Assembly (NCBI GenBank): GCA_027014185.1
Contig: JALWEK010000011.1
Coordinates: 1 to 17,561, forward strand
Direction of reading: 5' to 3'
DNA: 17,561 nucleotides
Source: Aquificaceae bacterium
Lineage (GTDB): Bacteria; Aquificota; Aquificia; Aquificales; Aquificaceae
In this document: piece after piece, positions 1 to 7,320 of the stretch
Numbering within the stretch: position 1 is the first letter of the stretch
Layout of the letters: each line of letters starts with the position of its first letter
Notes under the pieces: model-generated
The model's input: only the letters and a program-made list of their open reading frames with translations
What the model was told of the DNA's origin: nothing
Databases searched by the model: none
Translations under genes and position numbers: made by a program

Positions 1-1
1 T

Positions 2-649
2 GAGGCCCTGAAAGAGCTTAAGTTTTATAAGAAAAAGGAGGCGAGGTTAATATCCGAGCTCTACAAGACCAACAGACAGAACTTCATGAGGGTCTTTTCA
101 GATCAGGAGAGCCTTTCGCTTCTGGCCCGCTCCCTCGTGTTCCTGGGAGACAGAACAGCCTACGAGGTTATACCTCGTCTGAAAGACGAGCCACTTAAGA
201 GCTTCCTCACAGCCAAGCTCAAGATAATCGGAGGCGACGAAAAGAAGGCCCTGGAACTTCTAAAGGCGAGCATGATCAGGCTCGAAGGCGATGACAGGAA
301 AGAAGCCCAGATACTCCTGGGCTACCTTGGAAAGGATACCGCCCTTCTGGAGAAGGTCCTTAGCGAGGTGGACTTCAAAAAAGAGAGGTTCGCTCCCTAC
401 AGATCCCTGCTCCTTCTGAGGCTCGCCGACCTGTACTATGAAAAAGGAAACCTAAAGAAGGCCTCCGAATACTACAGACAGATCGTTCAGAGCGAAGAGA
501 AAGGAAGAGGCTACTGGTGGGCCCTGTTCAGGCTTGCCCTCATAAGCGAAAGGATGAGGGACGAGGAAACCTTAAAATGGGTTGTAAAGCGGGCGAAAGA
601 AGAAGATAATATATGGAGCAGGGTCATCAGGACCCTCTGGGAGGGCTGA
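2..649 (+). CDS. TPR-like helical repeat protein, 5' end outside the window
   Basis: The reading frame is open from the first complete codon at base 2, so the Met codon at 86 is internal and the gene begins upstream. The 215 visible residues are almost wholly helical and charged. A TPR-like helix pair stands out near the C-terminus (LADLYYEKGNLKKASEYYRQ, about residues 141-160), followed by an aromatic segment (RGYWWALFRLALISERM) that suggests a further helical hairpin. No enzyme motif is visible. The stop codon lies 2 nt before the flgB start, so it is probably co-transcribed with the flagellar rod genes. A scaffold or assembly role in flagellum building or gliding is inferred from position only. 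It could also be a general TPR protein that happens to lead the operon. TPR-type fold is moderately sure; function is unknown. Confidence 0.7.
   Translation, partial: EALKELKFYKKKEARLISELYKTNRQNFMRVFSDQESLSLLARSLVFLGDRTAYEVIPRLKDEPLKSFLTAKLKIIGGDEKKALELLKASMIRLEGDDRKEAQILLGYLGKDTALLEKVLSEVDFKKERFAPYRSLLLLRLADLYYEKGNLKKASEYYRQIVQSEEKGRGYWWALFRLALISERMRDEETLKWVVKRAKEEDNIWSRVIRTLWEG
639..645 (+). promoter_or_regulatory. Ribosome binding site deciding the flgB TTG start
   Basis: GGGAGGG lies 6 nt before TTG 652. It supports TTG 652 over ATG 613, which would add 13 residues (MEQGHQDPLGGLR) unlike any FlgB N-terminus and would overlap the preceding gene by 37 nt. Confidence 0.6.
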
Positions 650-651
650 GG

Positions 652-1026
652 TTGGACCTGTTCAAGAGCGTGAAGAAACTCGAACCCCGTCTCGACTACA
701 CCTGGAAGAGGCACAAGGTGATCCTCAGCAACATAGCCAACGCGGACACCCCAAACTACAAAGCCAAGGATCTTAAGTTCAGGGAGGAGGTGGAGAAGAT
801 ACCTCTAAAGACCACACGGTCCAAGCACATGAAACCCTCTGGCGGGGAGAGGTTCAAGGTCGTGGAGATAAAGAGACGTCTTGTGGGGAACGATAGGAAC
901 AACGTGAGCATCGAGGAGGAGATGGCCAAGCTCACACAGAACAGGATAGCCTACGAGGTCTATATGAAGATGGCCACGGGAAGTATTGAGAAGCTCAACA
1001 ACGTGATAAGGGGTGGTAGAAGATGA
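652..1026 (+). CDS. flgB: Flagellar basal-body rod protein FlgB
   Basis: FlgB is one of the proximal rod subunits that join the MS ring to the distal rod in the periplasm. The 124-residue product has the family pattern: a short N-terminal helix (DLFKSVKKLEPRLDYTWKRH), the rod signature LSNIANADTPNYKAKD around residues 24-39, and the C-terminal helix EEEMAKLTQNRIAYEVYMKM that packs in the rod bundle. It is slightly shorter than many FlgB proteins (about 130-140). The TTG start at 652 is chosen because it follows a good Shine-Dalgarno and gives the standard LDLF start. The stop overlaps the flgC ATG (ATGA, 1023-1026), so translation is probably coupled. Like other rod subunits it has no cleavable signal and would be exported by the flagellar type III apparatus (family knowledge). 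Confidence 0.93.
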   Translation: MDLFKSVKKLEPRLDYTWKRHKVILSNIANADTPNYKAKDLKFREEVEKIPLKTTRSKHMKPSGGERFKVVEIKRRLVGNDRNNVSIEEEMAKLTQNRIAYEVYMKMATGSIEKLNNVIRGGRR

Positions 1027-1436
1027 ACGACCTTTTTAGAGCCTTCGAGATAAGTGCCTCTGGGATGCGTGCCCAGAGGATAAGGATGAACGTGGTTGCC
1101 TCGAATCTGGCCAACTACGAGTCCTACAAGCAGACTGGGGAACCCTTCAGAAAGCTGGAGGTGGTCTTCAGGGCGGCCTACGATCCCGAAAGGATGAAGA
1201 AGGGAGAGATCCCCGTAGAGGTCTCCGAGATAAGGGAGTCGGACGCTCCCTTCAAGCTCATCTTCGATCCGGGGAACCCAAGGGCGGACGCCCAGGGCTT
1301 TGTGAGGCTTCCCAACGTGGATCTGGTTAAGGAGATGGCGGACATGATCTCCGCCGTCAGAAGCTACGAGGCGAACCTCAACGCCTTCAACCTTACCAAG
1401 GAGATGGCAAACAGGACCATAGAGCTATGGAGATAG
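1023..1436 (+). CDS. flgC: Flagellar basal-body rod protein FlgC
   Basis: This is the second proximal rod subunit, 137 residues, a normal length for FlgC. The N-terminal rod signature is clear (SGMRAQRIRMNVVASNLANY, about residues 13-32), as is the C-terminal helix VDLVKEMADMISAVRSYEAN followed by LNAFNLTKEMANRTIELWR, the part that forms the coiled rod core. The central segment carries the usual short beta region (residues about 45-95). It overlaps flgB by 4 nt (ATGA) and fliE by 10 nt, so stoichiometric translation from one message is likely. An AAGGGGTGG stretch just upstream of 1023 is a plausible ribosome site. Identification is secure by signature and context. Confidence 0.95.
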   Translation: MNDLFRAFEISASGMRAQRIRMNVVASNLANYESYKQTGEPFRKLEVVFRAAYDPERMKKGEIPVEVSEIRESDAPFKLIFDPGNPRADAQGFVRLPNVDLVKEMADMISAVRSYEANLNAFNLTKEMANRTIELWR

Positions 1437-1720
1437 GGGGGATAGACTTCGGGGCCTTCGAGGCCTTTCTGAAGGAGAGAAAGAAGGAGGTAAAGGGTCC
1501 CGAGGACTTTGCACAGGCTCTGAATGAATTCGTCCAGTGGGTAAACGCCCAGCAGAAGGAGGCCAAGGAGATCCGTGAAGCGGTCCTGAGAGGTGAGGAC
1601 GTTCCCCTCCACAGGATGGTAATCGAGTTCGAGAAGGCGGGGTTGGCTCTCAACCTCCTGATAGAGGTCCGAAACAGGCTCCTGGAAGGCTATCAGGAGC
1701 TCCTGAGGATGCAGGTCTGA
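1427..1720 (+). CDS. fliE: Flagellar hook-basal body protein FliE
   Basis: FliE is the small adapter between the MS ring/export gate and the proximal rod and is needed for rod export. The 97-residue product matches FliE in length. It has a variable N-terminal half, then the conserved C-terminal helices VPLHRMVIEFEKAGLALNLL and IEVRNRLLEGYQELLRMQV (residues about 64-97), the usual FliE pattern of a hydrophobic heptad helix with Arg-Asn followed by YQE-RM. The start lies inside the end of flgC (10-nt overlap) and the stop is 1 nt before the fliF ATG at 1722. FliE located between flgC and fliF is the common bacterial order, which supports the call. Confidence 0.93.
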   Translation: MEIGGIDFGAFEAFLKERKKEVKGPEDFAQALNEFVQWVNAQQKEAKEIREAVLRGEDVPLHRMVIEFEKAGLALNLLIEVRNRLLEGYQELLRMQV

Positions 1721-1721
1721 T

Positions 1722-3230
1722 ATGGCTGATATCAACGAGACACTAAAGAACCTTCAGGAGAGGTTTTCGGCCCTACCTCTTACACAGAAGCTCCTCATAA
1801 TCGGCCTTCCCGCGGTAGTCTTCTCCCTGCTGGTTACGGTTCTCATCTACTCCCTTCAGCCCGATTACGCGGTCCTCTACGGGAACCTGAGTCCAGAGGA
1901 CATGAACGCTGTCCTAACAGAACTAGACAAGGAGGGAATCAAGTATAAGGTGGGCAGGGATGGGAGGTCCATCCTCGTTCCCGAGAACAAGGTCAGAGAC
2001 ATAAGGCTCAAGCTCGCCGCGAAGGGGATCCCCAACAAGGGGGTTATAGGGTACGAGCTCTTCGACAAGAGCACGATAGGGCTGTCCGAGTTCCAGCAGA
2101 GGGTGAACTTCAAGAGGGCCATAGAGGGGGAGCTTGTAAGGACGATCCTCAGGTTTAGGAACATAGAGGACGCGAGGGTTCACATAGCCCTGCCTGAGAG
2201 GTCGATCTTCCTCAGGGACGAGAGGGAGCCGAGCGCTTCTGTCTTCATAAGGCTCAAGCCAGGAGCGGAGATCCACCCTGATCAGGTCAAGGCTATAAGG
2301 AACCTGGTGGCTGCGAGTGTGGAGAACCTGAAGCCTGAAAACGTTGTTGTCATAGACGACAGGGGGAGGAACCTTACCGCCATGCTCGAGGACGGGGGTG
2401 AGGAGGCGGTCTCCGCCAAGCAGCTCAAGATAAAGAAGGAGATAGAGAAGGACATAGAGAAGAAGATCCAGACCGCCCTCGAGGAGGCCCTCGGATACGG
2501 GAACGTGAAGGTTCGTGTTTCTGTGGAGCTTGATTTTTCCAAGGTCCAGAGGAAGGAGGAGATCTACGATCCCGATATGACCGCGGTGGTGAGTGAGCAG
2601 AAGAAGAAGGAAAAGACCGCCGGCGTTCCAGTCGGGGGCGTTCCCGGGGCAGCGGCCAACATACCTCCAGGGACGGGAGCAGTAGCTGGACAGACTGGAA
2701 CTATAACCGAGAGGAAGGAGACTATAACCAACTACGAGGTCAGCAAGAAGGAGATAGTCTCGGTGGACCCGACCCTCAGGATAAAGAGGCTCAGCATAGG
2801 GGTGATAGTAAACAAGGAGCTTAAAGACGTAGATGAGGAGAGTGTAAGGAAGATAGTCTCCGCGGCGGCAGGCTTAGATCCAAAGAGGGGGGACACCCTC
2901 TCTGTGGTGGCGATACCCTTCAAGCGCCCAGCTGCGGGCCTTCCCGCTGCTCCCGAGGTTCCCTTGTGGAAGAAGCTACTCGTTCCGGTTCTCGTAGGAT
3001 CAGTCCTAACAGTTCTTCTCCTCTTCGGACTTCTCAGGTTTCTCAGAAGGAGGGCACCCGCCCCTGTACCCGCTCCCGCGCCCGCTGAGGAGATGCCCAC
3101 CATCACCGGAGCAGAGGTTCTGAGGGAGAAGGCCAAGGAACTCGAGGTCGTAAAGACTGTGGTGGAGGTCGCTAGAAAGGAACCCAAGAAGGTTGCCGCC
3201 CTGATAAAGACCTGGCTGAGGGAGGAGTGA
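1722..3230 (+). CDS. fliF: Flagellar MS-ring protein FliF
   Basis: FliF forms the MS ring in the inner membrane and holds the C ring through FliG. The product is 502 residues, a little short for the family (about 520-570). The first membrane helix is at about 23-45 (LLIIGLPAVVFSLLVTVLIY) and is followed by the periplasmic ring-building motifs, including YAVLYGNLSPEDMN and the segment GYELFDKSTIGLSEFQQRVN. A Gly/Ala/Pro-rich loop lies near residue 310, then the second membrane helix at about 417-441. A short Pro-Ala linker (APAPVPAPAPA) precedes the cytoplasmic FliG-binding tail ending KKVAALIKTWLREE. It is the last gene of this cluster; fliG, fliH and fliI do not follow, so the C-ring genes must lie elsewhere. 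The stop directly abuts the stop of the convergent purF. Confidence 0.95.
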   Translation: MADINETLKNLQERFSALPLTQKLLIIGLPAVVFSLLVTVLIYSLQPDYAVLYGNLSPEDMNAVLTELDKEGIKYKVGRDGRSILVPENKVRDIRLKLAAKGIPNKGVIGYELFDKSTIGLSEFQQRVNFKRAIEGELVRTILRFRNIEDARVHIALPERSIFLRDEREPSASVFIRLKPGAEIHPDQVKAIRNLVAASVENLKPENVVVIDDRGRNLTAMLEDGGEEAVSAKQLKIKKEIEKDIEKKIQTALEEALGYGNVKVRVSVELDFSKVQRKEEIYDPDMTAVVSEQKKKEKTAGVPVGGVPGAAANIPPGTGAVAGQTGTITERKETITNYEVSKKEIVSVDPTLRIKRLSIGVIVNKELKDVDEESVRKIVSAAAGLDPKRGDTLSVVAIPFKRPAAGLPAAPEVPLWKKLLVPVLVGSVLTVLLLFGLLRFLRRRAPAPVPAPAPAEEMPTITGAEVLREKAKELEVVKTVVEVARKEPKKVAALIKTWLREE

Positions 3231-4628
3231 TCACCTCCGCCTGCTTATAGCGACCTTCTCGACAGGGATAGGATACTCGTTGCTAAAACAGGCGTCGCAG
3301 AAGTTCTCTCTGTCCTTCACGCAGCTTCTAAGACCTTCCAGGGAGAGATACCTTAGGGAGTCCACTCCTATGAACTCCTTTATGTCCTCCAGGCTCATCC
3401 TGTTGGCTATGAGCTCTTCCCTCGTGGGTGTGTCTATACCGTAGTAGCATGGTCCTACCACCGGTGGTGAGGCTATCCTCATGTGGATCTCCTTAGCTCC
3501 CGCACGCCTGAGCATGTTCACTATCCTCTTGGAGGTCGTTCCCCTCACCAGAGAGTCGTCTATCACTACAACCCTCTTTCCCTCTAAAACTGCTCTGTTG
3601 GGGCTTAGCTTCATCAGGACCCTGAGGTTCCTGAGCTCCTGCGTAGGTTCTATGAAGCTCCTTCCTACGTAGTGGTTCCTTATGAGCCCCATCTCGAAGG
3701 GCATCTTCTTCTCCTGGGCATAACCCATCGCAGGGACCACTCCGGAGTCTGGAACGGGAACGACCACGTCCGCCTCCACGTCGTCTTCCCTAGCGAGCTG
3801 CCTGCCGAGCTCCTTCCTTACCTTGTAAGCCCACTCCCCGAATATGAAGCTGTCTGGCCTGGAGAAGTAAACGAACTCGAATATACACTGGGCCCTCTTC
3901 TTCTGTCCGAAGGGAAAGTAACTCCTTATACCTGCCTCATCGACGATGAGTATCTCTCCGGGCTTTACCTCCCTCCAGAGTTCTCCCTCCACCGTTTCAA
4001 AGGCGCAGCTCTCGGAAGCAAAAAGGAGGGCGTTCCCCTTTCTTCCCACAGCCAAAGGCCTGAAACCGAAGGGATCCCTTCCGGCTATGAGCTTATCCCC
4101 AACTATCATTAGGAAACTGTAGGCCCCCTCCACCCTGGTGAGCGCGTAAAAGAGCCTGGGCAGCAGGTCTTTGTCCCTCGGATGTATCTCGGTCCCCTCT
4201 GGTATGAAGGTCTCTCCTGAGTCCAGGAGCGCGAGGAAGAGCTCGGTGTCCGAGCTGTAACTGAACTCAACGCCTCTGGACTCGAGCTCGCCCCTAAGGC
4301 TGAGGTAGTTAACTAGGTTCCCGTTGTGGACTATCGCCACCTCCCCCAGATCGGTCCTCCTAACTATGGGCTGGGCGTTTGTCGCTCCCGAGTCCCCCGC
4401 GGTAGAGTACCTCACGTGGGCTATAGCTATATCACCTTTCAGATAGTTTAAGTCCTCCTGCTTTATCGCCTCCAACACCCTCCCAGATCTCTTTACAGTT
4501 CTTATCTCCTTTCCGTCCGAGGAGCTTATCCCAACGCTCTCCTGACCTCTATGTTGGAGGGAGTATATCTCCAAGAAGGCGTACTGTGAGGCGTAGGAAC
4601 TGCCCCAAACACCAGCTATCCCGCACAT
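3231..4628 (-). CDS. purF: Amidophosphoribosyltransferase (glutamine PRPP amidotransferase)
   Basis: PurF makes 5-phosphoribosylamine from PRPP and glutamine, the first committed step of purine synthesis. The 465-residue product starts MCGIAG, placing the catalytic Cys2 directly after the initiator Met, so there is no propeptide of the Bacillus kind. The Ntn-type glutaminase domain spans about 1-230 (QHRGQES, HVRYSTAG, HNGNLVN, DPFGFRPL). The phosphoribosyltransferase domain follows, with the PRPP loop VVVIDDSLVRGTTS at about 353-366. Four cysteines at 248, 394, 444 and 447 correspond in spacing and context to the [4Fe-4S] ligands of the Bacillus-type enzyme, so this is the iron-sulfur form. 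It lies 25 bp downstream of the GspN-like gene on the same strand. It could be read from gspD or from a local promoter. No other purine gene is in the window. Confidence 0.96.
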   Translation of the reverse strand: MCGIAGVWGSSYASQYAFLEIYSLQHRGQESVGISSSDGKEIRTVKRSGRVLEAIKQEDLNYLKGDIAIAHVRYSTAGDSGATNAQPIVRRTDLGEVAIVHNGNLVNYLSLRGELESRGVEFSYSSDTELFLALLDSGETFIPEGTEIHPRDKDLLPRLFYALTRVEGAYSFLMIVGDKLIAGRDPFGFRPLAVGRKGNALLFASESCAFETVEGELWREVKPGEILIVDEAGIRSYFPFGQKKRAQCIFEFVYFSRPDSFIFGEWAYKVRKELGRQLAREDDVEADVVVPVPDSGVVPAMGYAQEKKMPFEMGLIRNHYVGRSFIEPTQELRNLRVLMKLSPNRAVLEGKRVVVIDDSLVRGTTSKRIVNMLRRAGAKEIHMRIASPPVVGPCYYGIDTPTREELIANRMSLEDIKEFIGVDSLRYLSLEGLRSCVKDRENFCDACFSNEYPIPVEKVAISRRR

Positions 4629-4653
4629 ACCAGCAGTATTAATATAGCCTAAG
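4629..4653 (-). promoter_or_regulatory. Possible local promoter for purF
   Basis: The 25-bp spacer is AT-rich and on the minus strand contains TATATTAATACT, which resembles a -10 element, ending near the purF ATG. No convincing -35 is seen at 17 bp (TGTCCA is weak) and no Shine-Dalgarno precedes the ATG, so any transcript from here would be nearly leaderless. Weak evidence. Confidence 0.25.
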
Positions 4654-5304
4654 CTATCTCAGCTGGACAGATGGACTTCCCAGCCTTCCCTTCAGGACAA
4701 GTCTGCCAACGCTCCCCCTGAAGACGGCGTTTATCTCCGAGTCTTCGAGCCTGCTCGGATTTAACTTCAAGCTCCCACCTCCCTGGAGCTTCATGCCGCT
4801 GTACTCAACGCTCCCATCGAACCTATCCCCCTTGAACTCGATATCTACCCTATCAACCCTTATACCCTTTAGATCTAGATTCTCGAGAGACACCCTGCCA
4901 AAGAGCCTGCTCTCCTCAAGTCTGACGTTTCCGTCCACCTTCCCCGCCATCTCCAGACACTCGAAGCCTTCAGCCTCTGCGGATAGGTTGCCAGATAGAG
5001 ATACGTGTCCCTTCAAGTACCCATCTCCGCATACCGCTAAAATCCCCAGGCCGGCCGGCTTGAGGTATACGCCTAGGCTGTCGAGTCTGCTTACAAGCTC
5101 GTTCTTGAAGAAGACTCTAACCCTTCCGAACTCGACTCTGAATGTGCCTTCCTGAACCCTCTCGGGGATGAGGCCTATGCCCTTTGTAGTCAAGAACCTA
5201 TCTAGGATTACGGACTTTGGAAGTGAGAAGAGCACCAGGGTCGAGGAGATCACAAGGGATGCGAGTGTTAAAAGGAGCAGCTTAGAAATAAAAGTCCTCT
5301 TCAT
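4654..5304 (-). CDS. GspN-like type II secretion protein (AsmA-like periplasmic domain)
   Basis: The 216-residue product has a basic N-terminus and one hydrophobic helix (about residues 7-28, LLLLTLASLVISSTLVLF), then a region rich in short alternating beta strands with repeating hydrophobic/Gly patterns (GYLKGHVSLSGNLSAEAEG, FDGSVEYSGMKLQGGGSLKL), ending in GSVGRLVLKGRLGSPSVQLR. This is typical of GspN/AsmA-type proteins: an inner-membrane anchor with a periplasmic beta groove. ATG 5304 is chosen because it gives a short basic tip before the membrane helix; the in-frame TTG at 5340 would add 12 mostly basic residues inside the gspD tail. It overlaps gspD by 23 nt, which ties it to the secretin. 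GspN is often absent from type II systems and its role is unclear. A general AsmA-family protein is the alternative. Confidence 0.6.
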   Translation of the reverse strand: MKRTFISKLLLLTLASLVISSTLVLFSLPKSVILDRFLTTKGIGLIPERVQEGTFRVEFGRVRVFFKNELVSRLDSLGVYLKPAGLGILAVCGDGYLKGHVSLSGNLSAEAEGFECLEMAGKVDGNVRLEESRLFGRVSLENLDLKGIRVDRVDIEFKGDRFDGSVEYSGMKLQGGGSLKLNPSRLEDSEINAVFRGSVGRLVLKGRLGSPSVQLR

Positions 5305-7285
5305 CTTCCTCTTCTTTCTTTTCCTCCTCTCTCTCTTCAAGTCGCCGCTTGATCTCCTCGGACAGCCTTCTGTGCTCTTCGGTGATCCTCGAAAGCTCTT
5401 CTGGGGATGAGACCACGTAGGGCGTTATGAAGATAAAGAGGGTGGTCTTGTCGTCCTGCTTTACGTCCCTCCTGAACAGCCTCCCTATAATGGGGACCCT
5501 CCACAGACCAGGTACCCCCTCCATAGTTCTCAGCGTCTTCGTGCTCACAAGCCCGCCGAGTATAACGGTCTGTCCGTTCTCTATGACCACGTCCGAGTTT
5601 ACCTCCCTATTTGAGGTGACGGGAACGGTGTAACTCGTCGCCCCTATCTGGTTCGTGACGAAGTCTATTATCTCCTGGAGGGTGAGGTCTATGGTGAGGC
5701 GTAGGTTGTCCCCCGATATCCTGGGGGTAACGTTGAGTTCAAGCCCGACCTCCTTGTAGTCGTAAGTTATTATCGGCTGTCCGTTTATATCGAACTTCAG
5801 TCCCTCTGCGTAGGGAACCACCTGACCGACCTTTATCACCGCTGGCTGGTTGTCGAGGGTGAGGACCTTGGGGTTCGAGACTATGTTAAATCCAGACCCG
5901 CTCTCCAGAAGAGAAAAGAGCAGGACCAGATCGGGAAAGAACAGATCGGTGCCGCCTATGGATATAGTCTTGCCCGCTTCCGAGAAGACGCCTATGAGGA
6001 AGTTCCCGGACACGAAGGAGCTGTATATATCTGTTAGTGTGCTACCTCTAAAGCTGGCCCCGCCGCGCTTTCCCAGGATCTGCCATCTCACCCCTATGTC
6101 GAGCAGGCTCTTTGTTGAAGCCTCCACTATGGTGGCAGCTATCAGTACCTGTTTCCTCCTTATGTCCAGCTTTGAGATCAGCTTCTTCAGGCTCTCGTAC
6201 TCCGATCGCGTCCCGTAAAGTATTATCGAGTTTGTCCCCTTATCGAAACCTATCCTCATACCTTCCTTCGTCGTTATAACAGTGAGGGGCTCAGCTCTCG
6301 ATTTCTGAACCGGCTTAGGCCTCTGGGGCTTCCTTCCCTTCATCTGTTTTTGGTACCTGCCCGTAGCCTGAGTGGTCCTCTGGGTCGGCCTCGTGAACCC
6401 CCTCGTAGTCCCGGTACCTTTCAGCAAACTCTGGAGACTCTGGGCTACCTCCTCGGCCGATACGAACCTGAGGGGTATTATGTAAAAGCCCCTTACCTCC
6501 GACACTACCTCTTCGGTATCCACCTCGGAGAGTATCCTCTCTATAGCCTCTTGAGCCCCCCTCGGGGCGAAGACTACCAAGGCGTTCGCCTCCTCGCTGG
6601 AGGATACGACGAGTGGAACCCCGAACCTCTTGCTTACAACGGAGCCGAGGGGAGATACTATCCTAACCGCGTCCCTAGCCGAGAGGTGCTTCAGTTTATA
6701 TACCTTTACCTCACCCTCCACACTGCTCTTATCTATGCTCGACAGTATCCTCTTCGCCTTCTCTATGTTTTCTCCAACATCCGCAACTATCAGGGAGTTG
6801 GAGGGGGCGTGAACAGAGACCCTGGCGAAGGGTGAAAGGAACGGCCTTATAGAGTTCATAGCCGTCTGAGCCTCGGTGTGCTTTAGGTTGAATACAAGGG
6901 TCGCGAGCTCACCTTCGGCCGGCTTCCTCTTTAGCTCTGCTACCGTAACCGCCTCGTTCACCGGAAGTATCTTAACAACCCTGTCCCCTTCCACCACCCC
7001 AAAGCCTTGCATGAACAGGGCGGAGGTGAAAACATCCCAGGCTTCCTCTATCTTTAGAGGCTTTGAGAACACGAGCGTCAGCTTTCCCCTAACGGCCGGA
7101 TCTACTATCACGTTCTTACCTATCAGCTCCCCCATGAAGAGGGCGAGATCCTTAACCTCGGTATCCTGAAAGTTTAGGACCACCTCCCCCTTCTCCTTCT
7201 CTTCTCTGGCGATCTCCTCCAGACTTCTCTCCTCGGCGAATGCAACCAGAAGTACAAAGAGCAGTAAGGTTATAGCTCTCTTCAT
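5282..7285 (-). CDS. gspD: Type II secretion secretin GspD
   Basis: GspD forms the multimeric outer-membrane channel of the type II secretion system. The 667-residue product has a signal peptide (residues 1-17, cleavage likely after AFA) and an N0 domain at about 34-108. Ring-building N1, N2 and N3 domains follow at about 127-186, 193-256 and 264-375. N3 is interrupted by a basic Arg/Lys/Gln/Pro-rich insert at about 294-332. The secretin beta domain runs about 378-625, with the hallmark segments VSNPKVLTLDNQPA (469-482), VTSNREVNSDVVIENGQTVILGGL (556-579) and VPGLWRVPIIGRLF (591-604). The tail 635-667 is a charged Glu/Lys helix ending DEEDFYF, perhaps the part that meets a pilotin or partner. 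It lacks a visible Shine-Dalgarno. The GspN-like gene starts within its last codons. No gspE, F or G lies nearby. Confidence 0.94.
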   Translation of the reverse strand: MKRAITLLLFVLLVAFAEERSLEEIAREEKEKGEVVLNFQDTEVKDLALFMGELIGKNVIVDPAVRGKLTLVFSKPLKIEEAWDVFTSALFMQGFGVVEGDRVVKILPVNEAVTVAELKRKPAEGELATLVFNLKHTEAQTAMNSIRPFLSPFARVSVHAPSNSLIVADVGENIEKAKRILSSIDKSSVEGEVKVYKLKHLSARDAVRIVSPLGSVVSKRFGVPLVVSSSEEANALVVFAPRGAQEAIERILSEVDTEEVVSEVRGFYIIPLRFVSAEEVAQSLQSLLKGTGTTRGFTRPTQRTTQATGRYQKQMKGRKPQRPKPVQKSRAEPLTVITTKEGMRIGFDKGTNSIILYGTRSEYESLKKLISKLDIRRKQVLIAATIVEASTKSLLDIGVRWQILGKRGGASFRGSTLTDIYSSFVSGNFLIGVFSEAGKTISIGGTDLFFPDLVLLFSLLESGSGFNIVSNPKVLTLDNQPAVIKVGQVVPYAEGLKFDINGQPIITYDYKEVGLELNVTPRISGDNLRLTIDLTLQEIIDFVTNQIGATSYTVPVTSNREVNSDVVIENGQTVILGGLVSTKTLRTMEGVPGLWRVPIIGRLFRRDVKQDDKTTLFIFITPYVVSSPEELSRITEEHRRLSEEIKRRLEEREEEKKEEEDEEDFYF

Positions 7286-7320
7286 GTTTTTGAAGTATTA
7301 TAAAGTCTAAATTAATAACC
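7286..7320. promoter_or_regulatory. Divergent promoter region between gspD and the NifA-like regulator gene
   Basis: This 35-bp AT-rich spacer must hold or adjoin the start signals of both divergent genes. On the minus strand TATAAT (7302 to 7297) ends 11 nt before the gspD ATG. On the plus strand TATTAT (7296-7301) or TATAAA (7300-7305) could serve the regulator. The -10-like elements overlap, and neither gene has a Shine-Dalgarno, so both messages may be nearly leaderless. The -35 elements would fall inside the opposite coding regions and are weak (TTCATG for gspD). Confidence 0.45.

Noticed and set aside
86..88. ATG 86 as the start of the first gene
   Set aside because: The frame is open without a stop back to base 2 with the same helical, charged composition, so the gene begins before the window.
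613..651. ATG 613 as the flgB start
   Set aside because: It overlaps the TPR gene by 37 nt and adds a non-FlgB N-terminus. TTG 652 has GGGAGGG 6 nt upstream and gives the standard beginning.
3221..3238. GGAGG-N8-CCTCC as a bidirectional terminator between fliF and purF
   Set aside because: There is only a 5-bp stem and no T-run; it arises from Glu-Glu and Arg codons at the two gene ends.
5305..5340. TTG 5340 as the start of the GspN-like gene
   Set aside because: It would place 12 mostly basic residues ahead of an already good membrane-anchor N-terminus and lengthen the overlap with gspD to 59 nt.
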